This document shows, piece after piece, positions 34,160 to 45,450 of a DNA stretch of 64,000 bases. Below the pieces are notes generated by a model that did not search any database, was not told the origin of the DNA, and was given only the letters and a program-made list of their open reading frames with translations. The stretch spans positions 300,951,835-301,015,834 of the forward strand of contig CM054060.1 in assembly GCA_028641055.1 (NCBI GenBank), given 5' to 3'. The position numbers were made by a program, and so were the translations under genes. The DNA is from Alopecurus myosuroides (Eukaryota; Streptophyta; Magnoliopsida; Poales; Poaceae). Within the stretch, counting starts at the first letter, position 1. Every line of letters starts with the position of its first letter.

Positions 34160-35724
34160 TGATACATCATAAACGTATCCTTAATTTATGATGTTCCATG
34201 TTTTTTTCTTGTTGTTTCCCACATGTTTGTTATACACTTTATGTCATTTTTATCGATTTTTCGGACTAACCTATTGACAAGTGCCATAGAGCCAGTTCCC
34301 TGTTTACTGTTGTTTTTAGTTTCAGAAAAGTTGTTCTGGAAATATTCTCGGAATTGGAAAATTCGAAGCCCGGAAATCTTAGAATTCCCAAAGGTTCCAC
34401 GGAGTCCCGAAGAGACCCGAGGGGGGCCTCGGGGGGCCCACACCATAGGGCGGCGCGCCCCCTATGACCGCCTTTGCTCTTTCGCCTATTTATACCTCCC
34501 GAGACGTAAACCCTAAATATATTCCACTTCGTCCCGAAAAATACCTGAGGCCTTCGTCATCGTCATCTCGAGATCGGGAGGGTTCTGGAGGTCTCCCCGG
34601 CACCCTGCCGAAAGGGGAATTCATGACTGGAGGGGTCTACAGCACCATGCACTCCTCCGAAGTGATGTGTAAGTAGTTCATACCTGGACTACGTGTCCAT
34701 AGCAGTAACTAGATGGTTGGTCTCTCCACTTTGTGCCTCATGTTTAGATCTTGTGAGCTGCCTAACACGATCAAGATCATCTTTATGTAATGCTACTTGT
34801 TGTGTTTGCTGGGATCTGATGAATGTTGAATGCTATGTCTTCTGATTATCAATCTATCATGTTATCTTCATGCATATGTTATTTATGATCTTGCATGCTC
34901 TCAGTTATTAGTAGATGCTCTGGCCAAGTAGATGCTAGTAACTCCAAGAGGGAGTATTTATGCTCGATAGTGGGTTCATGCCTCATTTGCATCTGTGCTC
35001 GAGTGACAGAAACGTGACGGATGGAGGATGTGATGTTGCCATTAGGGAGAAAATAACAATGCTTTGTCTAAGGATGATGTTATTGTTTACATTAAACACT
35101 TTGCTTACTGCAATTATCTGTTGCTTGCACCTTAATACCCAACGTTTGATCGGATGATATTCGGAGGGTGGATTATTAGTCATAGATGCAGTTGGATGAC
35201 GGTCTATGTATTTTGTTGTAATGCCCGCATGAATCACATAGTAATATTTATGTCTTGCATATGCACTACGATGCAGCCTTCATTTTCGTCAATTGCCCAG
35301 CTGCAATTTGTTCACCACACATGTTATTAATCTTTCACGGAGAGACACCACGAGTGAACTCTGGACCCCGGTCATTTTTCCTCATACTGAATAAAACACC
35401 TATTGCTTTCATATTGTTACTACTGCTTTCATACTGTTCTCCTACTGTTTTCCACACCATACGTTTAAGCTTTCAGCAAAACCGGTGAGATTGACAACCT
35501 CACTGCTTCGATGGGGGAAAAGTGATTTGATTGTGTTGTGTAGGTTTCACGTTGCATCTCAACTGGTAGTGCGTCCTGCCACCTCAGGTGCTTGAACCTT
35601 CTAAAGTTACTCCTTCCTCCTACTGGTCGATTCAACCTTGGTTTCTTTCTGAGGGAAACTTGCCACTGCACTCTTCATACCTTCCTCTTGGGGTCTTCCA
35701 ATGAACGTGTGATCACACGCATCA
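34160..35724 (+). repeat. Gyp-B 3' LTR
   Basis: From TGATACATCATAAACG to CACACGCATCA, followed by the CACTA duplication. It faces the minus-strand LTR-C remainder that starts at 35730, so the two related LTRs form an inverted pair about 1.4 kb per arm. Confidence 0.92.
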
Positions 35725-37172
35725 CACTACCGGTTCAGCAGCAACGTGGAATCTACACAACACAATCAAGTTACGTTGCCCCAACGAAGCAGTGAGGTTG
35801 TCAATCTCACCGTTTTTGCTGAAAACAAAGGATTATACGTATAGTGTGGAAAACGGTACTTGTTTGTAGTAGATGAAAGAGAACAGTGATGGAAATGAAT
35901 GAGAGGAAAACCGTAATTGCAGTAAGAAAACAATGGTTGTAGTGGTTGTATTATCAGTGTAAAGAAATGGACTGGGGTCCCAGTTCACTAGTGGTATCTC
36001 TCCATAAAAGATAGATAACATGCTGGGTAAACAAATTACAGGTCGGCAATTGACAGATATAAAGGCTGCACCATAGTGCATATGCATGACATGATGATTA
36101 CTATGTGATTCATGCGGGCATTACAACATAATTCATAGACCGTTATCCAACCGCACATATGACTAATAATCCACCCTTAGAGCGTCATCCAATCAAACCT
36201 CGGGTATTAAGTTGCAAGCAACTGATAATTGCATTAAACAAAGTGTGTAACGTAAACAATGTAAACATCGTTGTTTTCTCCCTAATAGCAACAACACATC
36301 CCCCACCCGTTACGTTTCTGTGACTCGAGCGTGAGTGAAAGGGAGGCATGAACCCAATATTGAGCATAAATACCCCCTCTTGGAGTTACAAGCATCAACT
36401 TGGCCAAAGCATCTAGTAGTAATGGAGAGCATGCAATATCATAAATAAAATAAACATGATAGATTGATAATCATTAGACATAGCATTCAATATTCATCGG
36501 ATCCCAGCAAACCCAACATCTAGAATTACAATAAGATGATCTTGATCATGTTAGGCAGCTCACAAGATCTAAAAAAAATCTAAACATGAGGCATAGAGAG
36601 GAGAGAACAACCATCTAGCTACTACTATGGACCCGTAGTCCAAGGATGAACTACTCACACATCACTCCGGAGGCAGGCATGGTGATGAAGAGCCCTCCAG
36701 TGATGCCCTCTTGGCAGGGTGCCGGGGAGAGCTTCAGAACCCTCCCGAACTAGGGTTTATGATGACGGTGGCTGCAAAACTTTTGGTGGAAAATAGCTGG
36801 GGTATTTAGGGTTAACCCATGGAGGAGCTTAAATAGACGAGAGGACAACGTCGGTGGGTGGCCAGGGGTGGCGTGCCGCCCTATGGTGTGGGCCCTCCAG
36901 GGCCCCCCTCTGGGCCCCCTCCGGACTCCGTGTACATGACAAATTTCTAAGACCCTGGGATTTTGTTTCGTCAGATTACGAGAATATTTCCAGAACAACT
37001 TTTCCGAAACAAAAAATAACAAACAAGAATTGGCTTTGTGGCATCTTGGCAATAGGTTAGTCCCAGGAAATCCATAAGAATGACATAAAGTGTATAGGAA
37101 ACATGTAGCATATAGCATGAAAACAACATGGAACATCAGAAATTTTAGATACGTTTGAGACGTATCACTCCA

Positions 37173-38956
37173 TTGCCAAAGAAACGTGGGATGCTCTTAT
37201 CACCATGTTTGAGGGGAATGAAAGCATGAAGAGTAATAAGTATGATACCTTGAGCAATGAGGCCTAAGGGTTCTATATGCTTGATGGTGAGAGCCATGAG
37301 GACATGTACCGGAGACTCAAGACCCTTGCCACCGCCTTTAGTGGTCTTGGTGCCACTTATGTGAATGATTCTTGTATCAAGATAAAGTACGTGAGTGCTC
37401 TCATTACATTTGAGCCCGTGGACTTGAATAGCCTTCAAGGAATACACAAATATCACCTCATGACCTCAACCGAGGTGATGGAAGAGATGGCCTCCTTCCA
37501 AGTTCAAACAAAGCTTGCTCATTACGCTCGTGCTCATGCTATTGGAATGCACAAAGGAGCCTCCATTTCTTTTAAGGCGAAGGTTGTGACCAAGATGGTG
37601 GATCAACAAAAATAGGTTGCTTTGGGAGAGAACTTGTCTCCGCTAACAATCAAGAATATAATCCCGTGCGTAAGGACTACATTTCTCTTGCGATGCAAAA
37701 GTTTTGGAAGAACCCTCCCAAGGCCAGGGCATATATTGAGGAGAAGACCAAATCAAGCAATGGCAAAGAAGGGACTCAAAAAGTGAGAGCTTGTTTCAAT
37801 TGTCAAGACAAGTATCACTTTGTTGCCGAGTGCCCCTTTGAGAATAGGTAAAGCCATGGAGGAAAGCTTCTCCTCAAGGATAAGCCAAAGCTCCCCAACA
37901 AGAAGCCTCCCTTTAGGAAGAAACTCTTCAACAAGAAATCATCATCAAGATATGTGCCAGTGACTCGAGAAGAGTATGATTTCGGTGATGAAGAAAAAAG
38001 AAGAAACAACAAGTGAAGTGGCCGCTATTTCTATTGCATCTTCATCATCCCATCACTCTTTGAATCCCCCAATGAGAACCTTCCTCAACACTCCACGAAG
38101 TGATCCAGGGAAAAGGCCACCGAGGTATCATATTCCTCCACCACTAAGACTCAAAGTGAAACAAATAAACTTGCTAGTCCTAGTGTTGAAGATGAAATTG
38201 CCTCTTTGAGTCTATTTATGACTAACTTGCAAGGTGAGACCAAGAGGTACTTTGATCTTCTCATGAGTCAATTGGGAGAGGCCCAAGAGGCTCTTGAGAA
38301 GAAGTGTGAAATCTAGAGAGAATATTTCATTGAAAAGGGTTCCCTCTCAAGTGCTCTTGAGGAGGGACATGAGCTTAGAGTATCTCTTGAGGAGAAACTT
38401 GAAAATATTGAAGAGTCATATAATGAGTTAATTTCTAAGCTCACTAAAGAATGTGACCATGCAATTTCTAAATATAAAAGGGATTGAGTTTGGGGTTGTT
38501 CATGAAAAACCAACCGAGGAGTTAGAGAAGTTCACCGAGGCTCACAAGGCTTTGGAGAGTGAACACTCCACCCTCAACAAGTCTCGTGAAAAACTTCAAA
38601 CTCAACTTGATCAATTAAATGTGCCTAGTGATTCTACTTCTTCTTGTGATCATGCAAATATTATTGAGGAGAATGCTAGGTTAAAGGAAGAGCTAGCAAG
38701 AATAAAGGGCAAGGGCCCTAGTGTTGAGAAGGTTGTGGCTCCAAAGCCAAATCCACAAGTGGTTGCTCCTAGACCACAAAATTGCAAGCAAGGTCTTGGC
38801 TATGTTCCCAAGAGAAAAAATAATAAGAACAAGAACAAGGACAAGCCCGCACAAGCAAAGAAGAATGTTTGTGCGAGTGGTATTATCATTAGGGACAACA
38901 CTACTCGTCGCAACTCCGCGGGAACTAAAAATCCACACCATTTCTTATTTTTTTAA
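37173..38956 (+). pseudogene. gag: Cop2 gag remnant
   Basis: It aligns with Cop1 gag from about 925 on. The gag core (GFYMLDGESHEDMYRRLKTL, near 37269) is followed by a zinc knuckle (CFNCQDKYHFVAEC, about 37793-37835), a Lys-rich segment, a coiled coil (about 38170-38610) and a basic tail ending near 38940. Stops include TAA near 37265, TAG 37613-37615 and TAG near 38316, with several frameshifts. The first 190 codons of gag are missing. Joined across the LTR-C site, a few codons on the far side (28869-28892) may belong to it. Confidence 0.8.
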
Positions 38957-39082
38957 TTATTATGGTTTTGTGCAAGCTAAATATGTTGGTATTATTGAGG
39001 GTTTCATTGATTACTCTATTTGGGTTCCAAAGACCCTTGTTGATAACATAAGAGGACCCTCCTCGGGTCCTAACTCAAGTCA

Positions 39083-42000
39083 ATGATTTCTTGTAGAGCT
39101 ATGCTTCTAGTGGATCAAAATGGATTACTCGATAGTGGGTGTACAAGTCATATGACTGGAAGCGAGGCACTTATGATGGAGATGAGACCAAATATAAATC
39201 AAGCAACCTTCATTTATGGATATAAGTCAATATCTGAGGTAAAGGGTTTTGGCAAGGTGGTTGTTGCTCCTAATATCACCCTTGAAAATGTCATGCTTGT
39301 CGAATCCCTTGGCTTCAATTTGATTTCAGTTTGTGCTTCAGGGAAGATGGGGTTTTCCATCTTCTTTGATCCTAGCAAGGTGTTCATTATGTGGAGCAAG
39401 TCTCTCGATTTTGCTTACGTTGGACATGTCGAAATTGAGTTGTATGTGGTAGACTTTTCGGAGTCAACCAACACTCAAACGACGTGTCTCTTTGGTAAGG
39501 CCGACGTGGGGTGGTTGTGGCATCGTCTCTTATCCCATGTCAACATTAGAACTTTGTAAAGTATTCACAAGGGTGTCCAGATCCTCAGACTAAAAGAAAA
39601 TGTTTTCTTTACCAACGATCGTGTTTGTAGGGATTGTGTTGAAGTCAAGATGCACGATTCTTCGCATCCAAGCAAGACAATTATTTCATCAAAGAGGATC
39701 TTGGAGCTCCTCTATGTTAATCTCTTTGGTGCCATGCCCGAGGCAAGTCTTGGAGGAAAGAAGTATTGCTTGGTGATTGTGGATGACTATTCAAGATATA
39801 CTTGGGTCTATTTCTTCAAGTTCAAGAGTGAGACTCAACAAGCTGCCATTGACTTCTCCAACCAAGTGCAACGTCAACACAATCTTCCTATCTTGGCTAT
39901 TCAGAGTGATAATGGCTACGAGTTTAAGAACTACACCCTTAATGAGTTCCTTAGTGAATAGGGTATTCTTCATGAATATTCCTCTGCATATACCCCTCAA
40001 GAAATTGGTGTAGCCAAGAGGAAGAACCAGACACTCTTAGATATGGCTAGGACCATGTTGGCGGAGTTTAATTCACCCTAATATCTTTGGGCCGAAGCCA
40101 GCTCCACCGCTTGTCACTCATCTAACCGGCTCTACATACGCAAGGGATTAATGAAGAATCCATATAAGATTCTCACCGGCAACAAACCAAATATCTCCTA
40201 CTTTCGTGCCTTCAGTTGTAAGTGTTTCTATTTGGTAAAAGGTGTTTGTTTGTCTAAATTCCAAGCTAAAACCATTGAGGGCACATTTGTCGGTTATGGT
40301 GCTGAATCCCACACTTATAGAGTCTTTGACAAAGCCTCACAGATTGTCATTGAATATAGTAGTGTGGTGTTCGAATAAAATGATGGCTCCCAAGTGGGGT
40401 AATTTCGTGTTTCTGACGTGTGTTGAAATTCCTCAAGAAGCCATAGGAAGAATGTGTGTGGGATTTTTCTGCCCCATTGAGGGACACCTTCTGATGACTC
40501 GAGAAGGACTATGCTCTACTCAAGTGGATTCCCCCTATACATTGGAAGATCATGCCAAGGGAGCAAGTGATGCACCAACCCAAGAACAAGTTCAAGACCC
40601 TCCTATTGTTGAACAAGTTTCCACGCAAGAACCAAGCACTCCTATGATTCAAGGTAGCCAAGGTCAAGGCCAAGATCAAACTTCTTCACCTTCTTATTCT
40701 ATTGTTAAAGTGAGTCAAGATGATGATCAAGGCCAACGTTTCGGTCAAGACGGGGACCCAAATGGTCAAGATGATCAAGTGATTCCTCCTTGCAATAATG
40801 AGGAGATCGAAGCCCGTTGTACTCAAAGGATTGTAAAAGACTTGAAGTGTATTAACGCCTCTGATGATAAGGTGTTGAGTGATGTGCAAAACAAGAGATA
40901 AACAAGAGCTCAATTGGAAAGCTTTAGTGAGCATCAAGCTCACATATCCATGGTGGAACCAAAGAAAGTGTTTGAGGATCTTGAGGATTCGGATTGGTCG
41001 GAAGCTATGCATGACGAGAACAATAACTTTGAGTGCAATAAGGTTTGGAAGCTAGTTGAGAAGACAAAAGATTGCCACAATGTTATTGAAACTAAGTGGA
41101 TATTCAAGAACAAGCAAGATGGGCATGGTATTGTTGTGAGGAACAAGGCAAGATCGGTGGCTCAAGGCTACACTCAATTGGAATGCATTGACTTTGATGA
41201 AACCTATGCTCCCGTGGCTCACCTTGAGTCCATCTGTATCCTTCTTGCATATGCATCTTCACATAACTTTAAATTTCAACAAATGGATGTCAAAAATGCT
41301 TTTCCAAATGGTCCATTAAAATAGGATGTATATGTTAAGAAACCTCCGGGGTTTGAGAACCCCAACTTCCCTAACCATGTCAACAAGATCTCTAAGGCTC
41401 TATATGGACTTAAACAAGCACCACGTGCGTGGTATGAGCACCTTAGAGAGTTGTTGCAAGACCGTGGGTTTGAAGTTGGCCAAATCGATCCCACCCTTTT
41501 TACAAAAAGGGTAAAATGAGAGCTTTTCATAAGCCAACTCTACGTGGATGATATTATCTTTGGCTCAATTAACAATGCTTTGAATGATGATTTTCAAACC
41601 TTATGACTGACAGGTCTGAGATTTCTATGATGGGAGAGATAAAATTCTTTCTTGGTATTGAGATCAAGCAATTGGCTCGTGGGAATTTCATTTCTCAAGC
41701 CATGTATACCCAAGACATGCTCAAGAGGTTTAACTTCCAAGGTGTTAAAGAGAAGGTCTCTCCAATGCAAACCAAATTCCATCTCAAGCGCAATCCGGAC
41801 AGTAACCAAAAGTTGTATCGTTCTATGATTAGTTCTTTGCTTTATCTTTGTGAATCTAGGCCCGATATTGTGTTGAGTTAGGAGTGTGTGCAAGGTATCA
41901 AGAGCCTCCTAAGGAAAGCCATTTGATGGCGGTCCATAGGATCTTTCTATATTTGGTTCATTGCTCAAGATTTGGTTTGTGGTACCGAAGGGGGGGGGGG

Positions 42001-42487
42001 GCAATTTTCTCTCAAGGGGTACACAACCTCGGATTGGGCCTGTGCTCAAGATGATAGGAAATCAACTTCTGGGGCTTGCTAATTTATTGGTAGGCCTTTG
42101 GTGAGTTGGTCTTCCAAGAAGAAAAATTGTATACCTCTCTCCACTGCCGAAGCTTAGTATGTGGCGGCCGCTAGTGCTTGCACCCAATTGCTATGGATGA
42201 GGCAAACCCTCAAAGAGTATGATGTTCACTTGGATAAGGTGTCTCTCTTATGTTACAATGAGAGTGCCATCAAGATCGCCTACAACCCCGTGCACCACAC
42301 AAGGACGAATTATATTGAGATTCGTCCTCATTTCATTTGGGATCATGTGGCAAGAGGTGATATTGAGCTAGCCTATGTCCGAACCAAGGATAATCTCGGG
42401 GACATATTCACAAAGCCTCTAGATGATTCAAGATTCATGTATTTGAGGAATGAGATAAATATCATCGATTCAAGGAGTTTGACTTGA
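39083..42487 (+). pseudogene. pol: Cop2 pol remnant
   Basis: Protease (LLDSGCTSHMTG, near 39126), pre-integrase zinc finger (WLWHRLLSHV), integrase, RT and RNase H are recognisable and collinear with Cop1. The first catalytic Asp of integrase is Asn (YVNLFG, about 39712) and the last Glu is Lys (GVAKRKN, about 40006), so integrase is dead. The RT motif YVDD is kept in the DNA (41541-41552) although stops surround it. A G tract has grown to 12 bases at 41990-42001, where Cop1 has five. Stops and shifts occur throughout (for example TAG 39958-39960, TAA 40376-40378, TAG 41322-41324). The final codons SRSLT and the TGA at 42485-42487 match Cop1. Confidence 0.85.
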
Positions 42488-43302
42488 GGATCTTGCACAC
42501 ATGCCTATAGTTGACTATGTTTTTGGGTTTAGGTGTAGGCATGGACATAGAGGGAGTGTTATCCTGACACATTGGGTTCTCCCTCCCCCCATTATGCCCA
42601 AAGAAAAAATTATTTGTTATCTATCTATTTCTAATGTTGAATTGTGAGCTAAAATGTTGACAATTGACAATGCACCCAAGATATATCTTCGCTGTGTCAT
42701 ACCATAATATCTTACATGGTGGCTTAGGCCACCAACCTCTTCTCTTGAAGAGTTGGTTCTTAGTTGGGTGTTATTTGGATTTTATTCGCTTTCTTTTGAG
42801 TTGGTTGGTTTCATGGAAAACACGCTCAATCTTGGGTTTTAATCGATTGGATCTTGCAAGTCTTTTAGTGTGAAGTACCATTCTAGTTTGTGTTTCTTAT
42901 CCCAAGCCAAAATTCCCTAAAAACCAATATTACATAGCCACATGCATGTCCCAAACAAGTTTCTCGGATTTTTGGAGAGATGGGGCCGAAGACTCTAGGG
43001 TACAACACCGGAGACCCTGGTCTGGCCAAAGTCTCTGCCCTAAACATGGAATCTCCGGTACACCGGAGACTCTGGGGTTTAGGCCAGAGATTCCGACCTA
43101 GGTGGTTTCCGCATAGTAAAAAGGGGATTGGGGTGGGGGTTGCTCACAACTTCCCATCCACCCCGACCCCATTCTCTCATGCGCCGCCGCCGCCTCTCCA
43201 AAGTCCTCTCCGGCTGCTCCTCGCCGCCGGAATCCACCGTCACCAGGCCTCCTCCACTTCTCCACGTGAGGGACTCTCTTCTCTCCCACTTGTAGCACCT
43301 CC
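42488..43302 (+). promoter_or_regulatory. Cop2 internal promoter-like module
   Basis: The counterpart of 6276-7042 in Cop1. It has palindrome elements with CCGGAG/CTCCGG near 43003-43100 (for example CTCCGGTACACCGGAGACTC), a decayed TATA region (ATAGTAAAAAGGGG, about 43112), then a GC-rich leader with CCGCCGCC up to the ATG at 43303. The same order in two diverged copies supports a functional unit in their ancestor. Confidence 0.5.
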
Positions 43303-44475
43303 ATGAAGGACCATGGTACCTCCATCTCTCTCTATCTCTAGGTTTGACCTAGATGTGTTTGTTTTGAGATGTAGTTCCTACTCCCTCTTGGTAGAAATCA
43401 CATTAGGCAAAAATGTTCATCTTAGAAACCATGTAGAGATAGTGAGTAGCAAGTTTTTGGATCTGCATCTGAAGTCTCTACCGCAGGGCCGGAGACTCCA
43501 GTCTTCAGCACCGAAGACTCCGGTAGGCCGGAGATTCCGCCCCTGAGGCCGGAGAATCCGATGCAGAATCCTCAATTTGATGCCCAATATATCTTGCTAG
43601 TTTTTATATTTGGTTCTCGGTCATGCATTCTTACCTATTCTCTATTCTTCTTGCTATTTGGTTGTTTTCAGGGAAAAGGAGCAAGGTCTCCTCCTCCAAC
43701 CCTAACCTTCAACCAAGAAAGCAACGTCCTTACCGTGCTCATGCACAGAACTATCTAGTCACCTATCCAGAGATGGGGACTCAGATTCAGAGAAGGGCCT
43801 TGAGGCAAGAACAAGGTAGAGAAGATGCTATTACTGAGAATCAAAGGCAACAATTGGCTAAGAAGGACTGGTTTGATTGCATCACCACTTTGAAGGTCAT
43901 GAGCAAAAGTGAGTATAGGGCAATGAGGGTGCAGCCTTTCTTCACCATGGCTCACAGTTCTAAAAACCCTTTTTATTGGAGGAAGGAACATGAGCTCATT
44001 CAGACATAGTTCTATGACACGCTGCATCATCCAGTTTGTGAGCAAAAGGTTCTCAACTTAGAGGCTCTGGGCAGTAAGTCCTATTTCAGTGAAGCTATTT
44101 GGGTGACAAAGAAGCTTGGCCTCGAAAGGCTTGTTGGCATTCAGCAGGATTGCAACGTCAAGGCTGTCCAACAGTTCTTTGCTACTGTTACCTTTGGGGA
44201 GGATGAGGAAAAATCTTTGACATGGACGACTGGTGGCCTCAAGTGCGAGTCTTCTATCTTGAAGCTGCCAGAGCTTCTTGGTTATCCTCTCCATGGTGAC
44301 AACTTGGGAAAGAGGATGCATGTTCACAGTGTTGCATACAACCAGAGGAGGTTAGCTTTTCTCTCTATTGCAAAATGTCAAGTGTTGGCACCAACAAGGA
44401 TCTCAAGCGTTCCTACAATATCCTCCTTCTCCTGTTCAGATACAACATTGCTCCTCAGGCTGGCAATGTGGATGC
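43303..44475 (+). pseudogene. Cop2 extra downstream gene, part left of Gyp-D
   Basis: Model: exon 1 43303-43315, intron 43316-43671 (GT...TTTTCAG), exon 2 from 43672. Exon 1 ends after one base of a codon and exon 2 supplies two, exactly as in Cop1. The helical region includes KLGLERLVGIQQDC and FFATVTFGEDEE (about 44110-44215). Breaks: TAG 44007-44009 and a shift near 44360. Gyp-D interrupts the gene after the codons for AGNVDA. It is shorter in exon 1 than Cop1 (4 versus 7 codons). Function unknown. Confidence 0.62.
44471..44475. repeat. Target site duplication of Gyp-D, left copy (GATGC)
   Basis: GATGC directly before the Gyp-D 5' LTR, repeated at 60353-60357 after its 3' LTR. The Cop2 coding sequence can be followed across the site. 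Confidence 0.95.
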
Positions 44476-45362
44476 TGTCGGGGGGCTACCCCCGAGTAGG
44501 GGTAAGGAAAGTGGTAAAGGCGAAGATCAGAGTACTGTTGGACGGGTTGATGGCTACCCGAGTACCTTCTACCCGGTAGTCTCTATCCGGTCATAAGTAC
44601 TGAAGGCCAAGAGAAGATATTAAGGAAGATTGTATTCGTTCGGGTAGCGGTCAGGTGGTCCGGGTAGATGGGCTGCGATCCTACCCGGGCAAGAAGTCAA
44701 TGGAGCCGTTCTGACAAGATCCCGCGTATCCTGTGTCCGTACCGGCGTGCGGTTCAACTTACGGAGCGCATGATTATCCGCGCTACGGCGTGGCTACAGT
44801 GAGGTAGGCGTCTGTCGAGTCATGTCACTGACAGAGGGGACATGACATGTCTAGGGGCCTACTCTATGTGACTGACAGGGTGGACAGGTCCCATCTGCCG
44901 AACGACGCGGCGACTTCCCGCACCCGCGTCAGCGAGAAGCCGGAGGCGTGCGCTGTCCTGCAGTAGGCGTGTCCCATCAAGTTGTACTTATAGTCTTTGT
45001 TTATTCGGCTGGGTACCAGTATATAAGGTGCCCTGCCCCCTCCTGCGCGAGGGACGTTGCCTCAGTTCGCATTTATTGCAAGGACCAGCACTAGAGCAAG
45101 AGAGAACACCCGAGTGGCTACTCGGCCAAGAGGCAAACTTGTACTATGGCTACTCGGAGATTATACATACAGAGAGATAGGCAGGAGTAGGGGTGTTACC
45201 TCCACACGATGGCCCCGAACCTGGGCAGTTCTTGTTGTTTGCAGTGATATTCTTACCTGAGCGCGGCTACTCGCCGTGCGATCCCTCCCCGGATACCTCC
45301 AGCGCCCATCGGCCCCAACACTTTAGCCATCCCATGGCATCTGTCTTCTCCATCCCACGACA
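44476..45362 (+). repeat. Gyp-D 5' LTR
   Basis: It starts TGTCGGGG and ends CATCCCACGACA. TATATAAG at 45020-45027 is the likely TATA box. Compared with the 3' LTR it has about 16 extra bases near 44808-44824 and about 25 substitutions, mostly C/T and G/A changes. Confidence 0.95.
45020..45027 (+). promoter_or_regulatory. TATA box of the Gyp-D 5' LTR
   Basis: TATATAAG in the context CCAGTATATAAGGTGCCC. The same box occurs at 60010-60017 in the 3' LTR. Confidence 0.75.
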
Positions 45363-45364
45363 GT

Positions 45365-45382
45365 TGGCGCCCACCGTGGGGC
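45365..45382 (+). promoter_or_regulatory. Gyp-D primer-binding site
   Basis: TGGCGCCCACCGTGGGGC two bases after the LTR end, a form common in grass Tat-like Gypsy elements. Confidence 0.88.
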
Positions 45383-45450
45383 CAGCAGCGGCGCTGGCTG
45401 GGTTCATATTCGGACGGGACCCGTTTCTGCTTCGGGGGAGCGCGTAGTCT

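Larger units (their letters stand above)
29055..35724 (+). mobile_element. Gyp-B: non-autonomous Gypsy element nested in LTR-C
   Basis: Its 6,670 bp have two LTRs (1,606 and 1,565 bp), a perfect TGGCGCC-type primer site, a purine tract before the 3' LTR and CACTA duplications. The 3.5-kb interior contains one decayed reading frame and no pol motif. The LTR type (TGATACGTC start) and the primer site place it with Athila-like grass Gypsy elements. It would need a partner element for mobilisation. Confidence 0.9.
28893..37167 (-). mobile_element. LTR-C: minus-strand solo LTR split by Gyp-B
   Basis: The two parts, 28893-29054 and 35730-37167, together give a single LTR of about 1.6 kb in minus orientation. 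Read on the minus strand it starts TGATACGTCTCAAACGTATC and ends CCCGACATCA. It belongs to the same family as the Gyp-B LTRs. It is flanked by perfect CTCCA copies with no internal sequence or second LTR, so it is a solo LTR left by recombination between two LTRs. It lies in the gag gene of Cop2. Confidence 0.9.
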
